Shown here: in pieces, positions 55,069-64,000 of the stretch | How the letters are laid out: every line of letters starts with the position of its first letter | How positions within the stretch are numbered: position 1 is the stretch's first letter | NCBI RefSeq assembly: GCF_900496995.4 | Contig: NC_044011.1 | Span: forward strand, 46,487,541-46,551,540 | Direction: 5' to 3' | Origin: Aquila chrysaetos chrysaetos | Lineage: Eukaryota; Chordata; Aves; Accipitriformes; Accipitridae | Length of the DNA: 64,000 nt | Position numbers and translations under genes: made by a program | Notes under the pieces: model-generated | Seen by the model: the letters and a program-made list of their open reading frames with translations, nothing else | Database searches by the model: none | What the model was told of the DNA's origin: nothing

Positions 55069-58000
55069 ATGCTGCGCTGGGGGCGCGCTCTGCGCCCGCC
55101 GAAGCGGGGGGGGACCCCGGGGGGGTCCCCGGCACCGGGGGGGGCTCCGGACCGCCCCCTCCGCACCGCGGCCCCGCTCAGCTCCGACATCTTCCGCGGT
55201 GAGACCCGGGAGGGCCGGGGGGGGGGTGTCCCGTGGAGATTTGGGGGGGCGAGGTGGTCGGGGAGAGGGGGGTCGAAGGGATGGGGAGGGTCGGAGGGAA
55301 TGGGGGGGGGATCGCTGGGGGGGTTATGGGGGGGGTCCCCGGGGGACTGTGGGAGGACCCAGAGGAGACTGGGGGGAGTCCCGGGGGGTTGGGGGTCCCA
55401 GAGGGTACTCGGAGGTTTTCAGGGGACCCAGGGGCAACTGGGGGGGGGGGCATGGGGGGGCCCGGAGGGGACTGGGGGCTCCGAGGGGGGACTAGGGAGT
55501 CCCAGAGGACTTGGGGGTGGTGTCCCAGGGGACTGGGGAAGGTCTTGGGGGGTCCCACAGCAGAGTGGGGGGACCCAGGAGGGACTGGTGGGGGTCCCAG
55601 GGGACTGGGGGGGGTCACAGAGAGTCTGGGGGGGTTCCAGGGGATCCTGGGGGGGTTGTCGCAGAGGGGCCTGCGGGGCACCCAGGTAGCTGGGGGGGCC
55701 TGGGAGGTGCCAGAGGGGCCTAGGGGGGTCCCAGGGGATGTAGGGGCTAGTGGGGGGGTCCCAGAGGGGACTGGGGGGGGTCCTGAGGGGTGCCGGGGGG
55801 CTGCCAGCTGTCCCCCCCCCCCCAGGCCTGACAGCCCACCCCCCAATATACCGGCAGAGCTGAGGCCAGGTCTGAGTCGCCTGGGTCAGATTCTGAAGGA
55901 TCAGCTGCCGGTTTCGGGGGGCGGATGGGGGGGCTGGACCCCCCCGGGGACCCCCCCGGGTCCACGACCCCCCGAAGAAGCTGACGTGGTGGTGGTGGGG
56001 GGCGGCGTGGTGGGCTGGTCGGTGGCGTACTGGCTGAAGGCGCTGGAGGGCCGGCGGCACGGCATGAGGGTGCTGGTGGTGGAGCGGGACCCCACGGTGA
56101 GACACCCCCCTCCCGGGGTGGGGTACGGCCTCGGGGACCCCCCCTGAACCCCACCTTCTTTTTCTTTTTTTTTTTTTTTTTTTTTTTTTTTGGGGGGGGG
56201 GGGGGTTGGTGGGGGGGTCCTCTCCTTCAGTATTCCCGAGCCTCCACGGTGCTGTCAGTGGGGGGGATCCGGCAGCAGTTTTCCCTCCTAGAAAATATCC
56301 GGATGTCCCGCTTCTCCGCCAGCTTCCTCCGCAACATCAACGTATGTGGGGTTATTTTGGGGGGGGGGGTAAGTTGGAGGGGGGGGGGGTCCAGCCCTGC
56401 TCACCAGGGTAGCCTCCCCCCCCCCCCTTACAGGAGCACCTTGGGGTGCCGAACGAGCCCCCCATCGACATCCAGTTCCAACCCTCGGGGTACCTCTTCC
56501 TCGCCCCCCCGCAGAGCGCTGCCAGGCTGGAGGCCACCGTCCAGCTCCAGAGGTGGGGGGGACAGACATAACCCCCCCCCGGGGTTGGGGAGGGTTTGGG
56601 GGAGGGGATGTCTCATCCTGACACCCCCCCCCCGGCATGCTGGCTGTCCCCAGGGAGGAAGGGGTGCAGGTGGCCCTGCTGTCCCCCACCCAGCTGAAGG
56701 CGAAATTCCCCTGGATAGACACGGAGGACGTGGCCGTGGCATCCTACGGTACGGGGGGGGGGGGCGTGGGGGGAGGACAGATGGACGTGGGGACCCCCCC
56801 TCAACACCCACCCCCATCCTCCTCCTCATCCCCATCCTCATTTCCATCCCCATCCCAGCCGGGTGCATCCTTCATCCTCAGTTTATTTGGGGAAGGGGGG
56901 GTCCAGCCCTGCTAAAATTGGGGATTTTGGGGGGGGGGGGGGGGGTTGTCACACTGAGGTGCCTGCCCCCCCCCCCAGGTCTGGAGGACGAAGGCTGGTT
57001 CGACCCCTGGACCCTCCTCAACGCTTTTCGGCGCAAAGCCGCATCCCTGGGGGTCCACAGCTGCAACGGGGAGGTGCGAGGTGAGGGGGGGGGGGGTGGG
57101 CGGGAAACAGCGCGGTACCCCCCACCACCCCCGGGACCCCCCCAGTCTCACACACCCCCCCCCCCCAAAAAAAAAAAAAACCCTCCAGGTTTTGTCACCT
57201 CGGCTGAGGACACGATGCCGCCGTGGGCACCGGCACCGATGACGGCCCGCATCAAATACGTCCACGTGAGTGTGTCCCCCGTCCCACGCGGGAGGGTCCC
57301 CACGAGTGTCCGTGACCCCCCCCCATCCCAAATCCTCATCCCGTGTGTCCTCTGTGTGTGTGTGTGTGTGTGTGTCCGTCGTCCCCCCCCCCAGATCCAC
57401 ATGCCGGACAGCCTGGAATACCAGCCGGTCGCCTGCGCCATCGTGGTGAATGCCGCCGGTGCCTGGGCCGGGGAGCTGCTGGAGGCGGCCGGGCTGCCGG
57501 GGGGGCTGGCACAGCCCCCCCTGCCCATCCAGCCCAGGAAGAGGTGAGGAGGGGGGGGGGCTTATTTTGGGGGGTTCACATCTTGCCATCGCCCCTCCGT
57601 TGTGGGTGAAGCCCTCGGTGCTTTATTGGGGGGGGGGGGGTCATCCCAGCACCCGCCGCCCCTCTGTCGTGGGTGAACCCCCTTGGTGTTTTTTTTTGGG
57701 GGGGGTCACATCCTGGCACCCATCATTTCTTTGTCGTGGGTGAAGCCCTTAGTGGGGTTTTTTTTTGGGGGGGGGGTGTCATGGTGGGGGGATGCATCCC
57801 AGCACGCAAGAGCAGGAGGGTGAACCCCTCGGTGCTTTTTGGGGGGGGTCTGCATCCCAGCACCCCCACCACCCCTCCCATCTTCGGGGGGGGGGTTGAA
57901 CCCCTTGGTGCTTGGGGTTTTTTTTGGGGGGGGTTGAACCCCTTGGTGCTTGGGGTTTTTTTTTTGGGGGGGTTGAACCCCTTGGTGCTTGGGGGTTTTT

Positions 58001-58798
58001 TTTGGGGGGGGGGGACACCGAAGTACCCACCACCCCCCCAATCTGGAGGGAGCAATACAAACCCCTCCACACTATTTTTTTGAGTGGGGGGCACACACAC
58101 ATCCCAGCCCCTCTAAAGGTGGGGGGGGGGCCAGCCTGAACCCCTCATCCCTATTTTTTTTGGGGGGGTGCCCCCCCCATCCCTATAGGTACGTGTTCTC
58201 CTGGCACTGCCCCGACGGCCCCGGCTTCTCCTGCCCCCTCCTCGTCGACACCACCGGAGCTTATTTTCGCCGCGACGGCATCGCCGGCAACTACCTGGGC
58301 GGCATGAGCCCCCCCGAGGTGAGCCCGCAGGGGGGTCCCCGATATTATTTTCCCCCCCCCCTTTTTTTTTTTTAACACAGACCCCCCCCCCCCCCTCCCC
58401 CGGTCAATTAATTTTTTTAATTTTTTTTTTTTTTTCCCCAGGAGGAAGAGCCGGATCCGGGCGATCTCTCGGTGGATCACGATTTTTTCCAGGAGCGGGT
58501 CTGGCCCCGTCTGGCTCGTCGGGTCCCAGCCTTCGCGTCCCTCCGTCCCCGGGGGTCTTGGGCGGGCTACTACGACCATAACGCCTTCGATCGGAACGGG
58601 GTGCTTGGCCCTCACCCCAAATTAGAAAATCTGTTTTTAGCCGCCGGTTTTAGCGGGCACGGGTTGCAACACGCCCCCGCCGCCGGCAGAGCGGTGGCCG
58701 AGCTGGTGGTGAAGGGCCGGTACGAGAGCCTGGACCTGCGCCGGCTGGGATGGAGGTTTGCCGAGGGGGAACCGCTGGAGGAGGACGGGGTGGTGTGA
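55069..58798 (+). CDS. FOXRED1: FAD-dependent oxidoreductase FOXRED1
   Basis: A mitochondrial flavoprotein needed to assemble respiratory complex I. Coding exons: 55069-55198, 55858-56096, 56231-56341, 56434-56552, 56654-56748, 56979-57080, 57189-57265, 57395-57543, 58189-58318, 58442-58798. They total 1509 nt, or 502 residues (human 486). The Arg-rich, acid-poor first ~43 residues fit a mitochondrial presequence. A Gly/Pro-rich spacer (about residues 62-82) precedes the Rossmann motif [12 protein letters not shown] (GGGVVG at 91-96). The DAO-fold segments [38 protein letters not shown] and GFSGHG (453-458) match human in order. For exon 2 an earlier acceptor at 55824 would run into a stop, so the one at 55857 is used. 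Introns are short and extremely G-rich on the coding strand. No break seen. Confidence 0.96.
55205..55800. repeat. FOXRED1: G-rich degenerate minisatellite in FOXRED1 intron 1
   Basis: About 600 bp of units of roughly 30 bp resembling GGGGTCCCAGGGGACTGGGG. Runs of G are close enough to form quadruplexes throughout the nascent transcript. It fills almost the whole of intron 1. Confidence 0.75.
56165..56205. repeat. T27-G14 homopolymer junction in FOXRED1 intron 2
   Basis: 27 T directly followed by 14 G, upstream of the exon 3 acceptor at 56230. The T run may serve as part of the polypyrimidine tract. Confidence 0.85.
57545..58182. repeat. FOXRED1: Minisatellite in FOXRED1 intron 8
   Basis: Tandem units containing GTGAACCCCTTGGTGCTT followed by a T run and a G run fill the intron. 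The left part has diverged units of roughly 70-100 bp. Three nearly identical 38-39-bp units start at 57895, 57933 and 57972. Confidence 0.8.
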
Positions 58799-58925
58799 TG
58801 GGGGGGGCGGCGAGGGTCGGGATGTTTGGGGGAGGGGGGAAACTGAGGCACGGCGGTGGGGAACCACCCCCCCCCCCCCCCCCACCACTCCCCAGCCTGG
58901 AGGTTGGTGGGGGATCGGCGGCAGA

Positions 58926-58931
58926 AATAAA
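58926..58931 (+). terminator. FOXRED1: FOXRED1 polyadenylation signal
   Basis: AATAAA lies 128 bases after the stop codon, followed by a G-run-rich stretch that could act as the downstream element. Confidence 0.65.
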
Positions 58932-59099
58932 AGGGATGGATGGCGAGTGCGCTGGGGGATTAAATTTTTGGGGGGGGGGGGGGCCCCAGCCCCCCCCCCC
59001 ATTAGCCCGGTACGGCCTGTTCACGGCTGCCACGCTCCCCCCGCCTCTGCCCCCAGTATCCCCCCCCCCCGGTGCCCTCAGGCCCAGTGCTTCCATTAC

Positions 59100-60465
59100 C
59101 GCCCCCACCATGTAGCCCCGGTGCCCCCAGTACCCCCCCCCCCCAGCCCCAGTAGCTCCATTATGTTCCCATACCCCCAGTCCCAGTGTCCCCAGTACCC
59201 CTCGTTGTCCCCTGTTGCCCCCCCAGTGCCCCTCAGCCCCGCTCTCCCCAGTCCCAGTGTCCACCCAGTGCTCCCATTATCCCTCCAGTGCACCCCCATT
59301 ATCCCCCCCAGTGTCCCCATTATCCCCCTCATTGCCCCCCCAATTTCCCCATTATCCCCACATTACCCCCATATTACCCCCCATTACCCCTCCAGTGTCC
59401 CCATTATCCCCCCATTGCCCCCCCAGTGTCCCCATTACCCCCATTATCCCCCCATTGCCACCCCCAGTGTCCCCATTATCCTCCCCATTATCCCCCAGTG
59501 TCCCTGTTATCCCCCCATTACCCCCCTCCAGTGTCCCTGTTATCCCCCCCACTATCCCCCCCAGTGTCCCCATTATCCCCACCATTACCCCTCCAGTGTC
59601 CCCATTATCCCCCCAGTGTCCCCCCAGTGTCCCCATTATCCCCCCCATTGCCCCCCCCAGTGTCCCCATTACCCCCCATTACCCTCCCCATTGCCCCCCA
59701 GTGTCCCCATTATCCCCCCCATTACCCCCATTATCCTCCCCATTGCCCCCCCAGTGTCCCCATTATTCCCCCATTGCCCCCCCAGTGTCCCCATTACCCC
59801 CCATTACCCCCCATTATCCTCCCCATTGCCCCCCCCAGTGTCCCCATTATCCCCCCCATTACCCCGCAGTGTCCCCATTATCCCCCCCACTATCCCCCCC
59901 CAGTGTCCCATTATCGCCCCATTACCCCTCCAGTGTCCCCGTTATTCCCCCATTGCCCCCCCAGTGTCCCCCCAGTGTCCCCATTATCCTCTCCATTGCC
60001 CCCCCAGTGTCCCCATTATCCCCCCCCATTACCCCCATTACCCCCCAGTGTCCCCATTATCCCCCATTATCCTCCTCATTGCCCCCCCAGTGTCCCCATT
60101 ATCCCCCACATTACCCCCCGTTGCCCCTCCCAGTGTCCCCATTACCCCCCAGTATCCCCATTACCCCCATTCCCCCCCAGTATCTCCATTACCCCCCATT
60201 GCCCCCAGTATCCCCATTCCCCCCTATTACTCCCCCATTCCCCCCAGTATCCCCATTCCCCCCCATTACTCCCCCATTCCCCCCAGTATCCCCATTACCC
60301 CCCCCATTCCCCCCAGTATCCCCATTCCCCCAGTATCCCCATTATCCCCCCATTCCCCCCGGTATCCCCATTATCCCCCCATTCCCCCCAGTGTCCCCAT
60401 TCCCCCCAGTATCCCCATTATCCCCCCATTCCCCCCCAGTATCCCCAATTACCCCCCCAGCCCAT
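59100..60465. repeat. Large C-rich minisatellite between FOXRED1 and EI24
   Basis: About 1.35 kb of tandem units such as CCAGTGTCCCCATTATCCCC, roughly 25-32 bp long, several dozen copies. Units change along the array: CCCAGTACCCC-like at the left end, AGTGTCCCCATTATC in the middle (about 59280-60140) and AGTATCCCCATTCCC at the right (about 60140-60465). The long proline-rich open frames it creates in all three plus-strand frames are not genes. Confidence 0.9.
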
Positions 60466-60469
60466 TTTG

Positions 60470-60713
60470 GCGCCCCCTGGCGGCGCAGCGCTGCCCTGCC
60501 GGCGGGCGGCACCAGCCCGCATGCGCGGGGAGGAAAAGGGGCGGGCAGGAGGAGCGGGGGGCGGAGCTAGCGGCAGCGCGCCTGCGCGCGGGGAGGGGGC
60601 GGGGCGCGCCTGCGCAGCGGCGGGAGTTTCGGCGCATGCGCGTTGCGTGGCGGCCGGGCCGGCGGGAGCTGGGCCCCCTGCCGCGCCGTGCGGCCCCCGG
60701 CCCGCAGCCGCCG
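60470..60713 (+). promoter_or_regulatory. EI24: CpG-island promoter and first exon of EI24
   Basis: CpG-rich sequence with two NRF1-like sites (CCGCATGCGCGG at about 60517-60528 and GGCGCATGCGCG at 60631-60642). It ends in CCG|GTGAGT, a good donor at 60714. The first exon is probably non-coding. An ATG at 60636 opens a frame of 26 codons that, when joined to exon 2, runs to a stop before the real start. Confidence 0.65.
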
Positions 60714-60744
60714 GTGAGTGAGCGGGGAGGGGGTTGGACAGCGG

Positions 60745-61140
60745 CGGGGGAGAGCCCTGAGGTAACTGTGAACCCCCCGGGGGAGATCGTGGGGGTCACC
60801 CCCGGGAACCGTGGGGGCAGTCCTGAGGTAACTGTGGGCCTCGGGGGATCCGTGGGGCAACCCTGAGGTAATTTTGGATCCGGAGGGGTCCGTGGGGCAA
60901 CCCTGAGGTAATTTCGGGTCCCGAGGGATCCGTGGGGCAACCCTGAGGTAATTTGGCGTCCGGAGGAATTCTTGGGGAAACTCTGAGGTGATTTTGGGCT
61001 TCGGGGCCACCGTGGAGGCAGCCCTGAGGTATTTGTGGGCCTCTGGGGGACTGTGGGGCAGCCCTGAGGTAACTATGCCCCACACATACACACACACAGT
61101 TCTCAGGGGGACTGTGGGAACAGCCCTGAGGTAAATTAGC
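60745..61140 (+). repeat. EI24: Tandem ~40-bp repeat with splice-donor-like core, EI24 intron 1
   Basis: Nine copies of CCCTGAGGTAA or a close variant lie just inside intron 1, with the GT at 60762, 60828, 60868, 60908, 60948, 60988, 61029, 61069 and 61131. Most spacings are 40-41 bases, the others 62-66. The unit is G-rich (GTGGGGCAACCCTGAGGTAA). A tenth decayed copy near 61210 reads TGAGATAAG. Confidence 0.85.
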
Positions 61141-62572
61141 GCCCCCCCCCCCCTCCAGCGTAAACTATAGGGGTCACCCGCCCCCCCCCCAGTAACCACA
61201 GCAACAGCTCTGAGATAAGTTTGCCCCCCACCCCCCCAGGAAACCATGGGCGTCACCCCCATTAACAGTGCAGGGAGACGATGCCCCTGCCCCCGGTGTA
61301 AGTGTGGGGCAGGCCTGAGTTCCCCATCCTGGGCACCTCTGGGGTGCTATGAGGATCCCGCCCCTTCCACAGTGACCCCCACTCTGGGGTGCCCCCCAGT
61401 TACCCAGGAATACCCCTGGGTAAAAATAAATCGGGCAGGGCTTTCTGTAAAAGCTGGAACTGTACAGCGGTCAGGTCTCGCCATACGTTTCTGAGCCCGA
61501 AGGCCGGTGAGGCGCGGCCACCTGGAACAAAGAAAAACCTCGTTTCTGCCTTTTGTTTCTGCTGCGGCTCTGCCAGCATGACCCGGACCTTGGACGCCTG
61601 GCTAAAGCGAAAAGACCCTGATGCCGCACATGGGGCTGAGCGCCTCTGCCTCCAAAGGATTGATTTTAGAGTGAAGGCACCTGTGATTAACTTGATGTTA
61701 ATAAAGCTGGACACCAGTTCTGATTCCGCAGTTTCAACCGAACTGGCATTCGCCGCTTCATGGGAGCGCAGTTCAAACCCTGGCAGGTTTTGTCTTGGAA
61801 TAACCTTTTTTTTTTTTTTTTTTTTTAATTGTTTTTAATTGTTTCTGTCTTGCGCTGTGCGTTATAGAGCAACAGCAACGCTGACATGTTGGGGCTTGCG
61901 ACACCAGCCTGCTCCAGAGCTGCCGGTAGCTCTCACCTAGGAGAAGCGAGCGGTTTGAATCCTGGTGGAAAAGCTCCACGAGTTTTATTAGCTGGTGATT
62001 TTTGTTTTTTCATAATTCAGACGCTGTCTTTATTTCTGTGGCGCTTTACAAGAAGCAGAAGACTGACTGCAACATTTTTGGCAAAGGGCTGTTTGGAGTA
62101 ATTACTGCTTTGGGCAAAGAGCTCAAGAGCAGCCCTTCTTCCGTCAGGCTCCTAATTGTAGACCTCGAGTTTCTTACCTGGCTTGTGAGGAAGAGGAGGC
62201 GCGGAGCTGTAAAGTGTTAAATTAACATTGGATTTAGCAAAGATGTTTTCGCACCTCTCTGGGCTGGCTCTGCTGGCTTTTCTCTTCCGAAAATGAGCGG
62301 CGCAGCGTGGTGTTGGGAGGGATGTTCTGCTGCGTTAGAAACACAGGCTCTGCTGTTCTTGAAACCCCGAGCTCGTTAATACAAGATACTGTGGAATTAA
62401 CAGGACAGGTCCTTTCTCTGGCCCTGCATTCGAGGATGGTTGCCTGACGGGAAGCCAGTGAGGACAGGGAAGGCTGTTGAAAATCGCGGCCGTGTGATTT
62501 GGCTTGTAATTACCCCGCTCAGACCGATGCTGTTAATGCCTGCCCACGGTCCTGTGTTTTCTCTCTCCGCAG
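61141..62572 (+). other. EI24: Remainder of EI24 intron 1
   Basis: Mixed sequence with C runs near 61142-61190 and a T run of about 23 near 61805. An open frame beginning at 61578 (MTRTLDAWLKRK) has no support from splice sites or a recognised family. No gene is called here. Confidence 0.5.
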
Positions 62573-62720
62573 GCTCCATCCGTTTCCCATCTCTCCAGGA
62601 TGAGAGAGGTTTGGGTTCGGCTTTCCCCCTCTCCCTGTAGTTGATAGTTTCGGAACCAGAGGTGATGCTGGAGTCGAGATGGCAGACAGCGTGAAAACCT
62701 TCCTTCATGACCTCGTCAGG
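62573..62720 (+). CDS. EI24: EI24 first coding exon (gene continues off the right edge)
   Basis: EI24 (PIG8) is a multi-pass ER protein induced by p53 and needed for autophagy. The acceptor CTCTCTCCGCAG ends at 62572 and the donor AGG|GTAAGT follows 62720. The main ATG at 62679 gives MADSVKTFLHDLVR, matching human MADSVKTFLQDLAR, and the exon ends at the same point in phase 0. The leader has two upstream ATGs. One at 62600 opens a 14-codon frame ending at 62642-62644. One at 62665 opens a frame that overlaps the true start and ends at 62692-62694. No further EI24 exon is visible up to 64000, so the rest of the protein is outside the window. Confidence 0.88.
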
Positions 62721-64000
62721 GTAAGTCTCCACGTTTCGGGTCCTCCATCGCGAGGACTGGTCTCGTTTGCTTTGGTAACGGTGGGTCTTCCGCGGGGAGC
62801 ACCCTCCTTCCTGCGTCATCAAGGGCAGATTAAAAAACTTGACAGAAAAGGGGCTCAGGGTATATTTTAATCGAAGACGTCAGTTTTGTAAAGCAGAGAT
62901 ACCTGTAGGCAAGCTTTCCGCTCACTGATGACAGTTAGGTTTGACGAGGCTGTGTGGGATGCATTGCTCCCCATGTGTTTCCTAGAATAATTTCCTCCCA
63001 AGCTGGCTGTTGTGCGATGCGTCTGTTGTAAAGGGCTCGGCGTTTGTCTGGGGCACTGCTGAACCTGTGGTGGATTTCCTTTGGGCAAAAGTTAATTTAT
63101 AGCCTGTACAAACGTTGCAGCTGTGCTGTGGTGATGAGGCTTCGTGTGAACTCAGTGCTCCCACGCTGTCTTGTATCACGCAGGTGTAAATACAGCCTTA
63201 AAAACATTCGTGACATGACGCTAAGAAATAACTCGTGTTCAGAAGTAACTTGGTTTGAAAAACTTGCCGGGTTTGATCTTACAGATCTGCGGTGCACTGG
63301 CCATGATCTAGAGCGTAAGAGAACTTGTGTCGTTTTCAGAATGCTCTCACGCCATCTGTAAAGCAGTGGGTAGAGCAGCCCGTGCAATTAATTTCCACCT
63401 TGTCAGGTACCAGCGGCAGCATGCTCTGCTGTTTCAGACATGCATTTGGCATCAAAATTTAGCCTGTTTGGTCAAGAACTCCATATACGAAGCTGTCGCG
63501 TGGGTCACCTGGGTAGTGATGCTGTCCTGGCTCACGCGAGCGTCTGTATGGTCTTTATTGTGAAGCGAAATTTTGGTAACAATGGTTACGATATCGTCCG
63601 GAGCTGGAAACAGCTGCTCGTGGAGTACTAGGAGGTGGCACTAGAAGTCTTTTAAACAAGGAGTAAGACAAAGATTTCTGGGCACTTTCCTATTGACAGG
63701 TTTGCATGGATGTGGCTGATGCGAGGATGCTTCTGGGACAAGGGCAGATGCTTTTATTTGTAAAGGAATAAGCATCAAACTCATACATACAGCCAGGACA
63801 CAAGGACTTTGCACGTCCTAAATGTTTTGTATAATTCTATTTTATTGGCCTTAGAAATGCTGGCAGGGGATGAAGGGCTTTCTGCCAGACGGAAGAAACG
63901 GGCTGCGAGAGATCTGACTCTTTGGGTTTTGCCAAGGTTATAAATAGTGGAGATCGGATGAGAAATCGCACCTTTTTTAAAAAAAAACAATACTGCTGCT
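62721..64000 (+). other. EI24: Start of EI24 intron 2
   Basis: Ordinary AT/GC-balanced intron with no tandem repeat, no conserved exon and no recognised mobile element up to the window edge. Confidence 0.5.

Noticed and set aside
55824-55857. Upstream acceptor for FOXRED1 exon 2
   Set aside because: Joining exon 1 at 55825 leads in frame to a TGA within about 12 codons. The acceptor ending at 55857 gives an open frame matching the family.
59100-60465. CRISPR-like regular repeat array
   Set aside because: The units abut or vary internally with no unique spacers, and the context is a vertebrate intergenic region. It is a minisatellite.
58758-60866. Open frame of 702 codons through the minisatellite
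   Set aside because: Two other plus-strand frames are also open over the same array and all are proline/isoleucine repeats of the same 25-32-bp unit. It is a composition effect, with no splice or family support.
61578-61838. Possible gene start MTRTLDAWLKRK
   Set aside because: It looks a little like a PIP-box type peptide, but there is no donor in phase, no family match to the rest, and it lies inside EI24 intron 1.
61940-61965. tRNA B-box-like GGTTTGAATCC
   Set aside because: No matching A box or foldable cloverleaf upstream.

Overview
The window looks like a gene-dense, GC-rich stretch of a bird genome, probably a microchromosome or microchromosome-like region. Every recognisable gene is a vertebrate nuclear gene with GT-AG introns, and the proteins match their human or Xenopus counterparts over most of their length. 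Introns are short in the right half. Long C/G homopolymers and G-rich minisatellites are common. An intact (6-4) photolyase is present, which placental mammals lack. Species was not determined, and a non-avian reptile is not formally excluded. All comparisons with other species are from memory; no search was run.

Layout. 1-11.6 kb: no gene recognised; low-complexity DNA with several CpG-rich pockets. 11.8-29.65 kb (minus): DCPS, six coding exons, complete. 30.5-31.6 kb (minus): TIRAP, three coding exons, complete. 33.2-35.5 kb (plus): a (6-4) photolyase, ten coding exons, with one extra base in a six-C run near the 3' end. 36.3-47.7 kb (plus): FAM118B, CpG-island promoter and seven coding exons. 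48.76-54.85 kb (minus): SRPRA, fourteen coding exons. 55.07-58.80 kb (plus): FOXRED1, ten coding exons, head-to-head with SRPRA across a 218-bp bidirectional promoter. 59.1-60.5 kb: a large C-rich minisatellite. 60.5-64.0 kb (plus): promoter, non-coding first exon and first coding exon of EI24; the rest of EI24 lies beyond the right edge. Splice sites were placed by hand and exon phases checked by adding exon lengths: DCPS 966 nt, FAM118B 1044 nt, SRPRA 1935 nt and FOXRED1 1509 nt are all multiples of three. The photolyase is 1540 nt, one base too many.

Function. The genes are mostly housekeeping: cap scavenging (DCPS), ER targeting (SRPRA), complex I assembly (FOXRED1) and ER stress/autophagy (EI24). 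Between them sit two immune-linked genes, TIRAP (TIR-domain Toll-like-receptor adaptor) and FAM118B (SIR2-fold protein), with a light-dependent DNA-repair enzyme between the two. Compared with the human 11q24 order as I recall it, the FAM118B-SRPRA-FOXRED1 trio is flipped relative to TIRAP-DCPS, and FOXRED1 is joined directly to EI24.

The most unusual non-coding structure is the set of G-rich/C-rich tandem arrays around the SRPRA/FOXRED1 and EI24 promoters, whose strand asymmetry flips at each CpG island. Next to them lies a ~40-bp repeat in EI24 intron 1 that carries a 5'-splice-site-like sequence in each unit.
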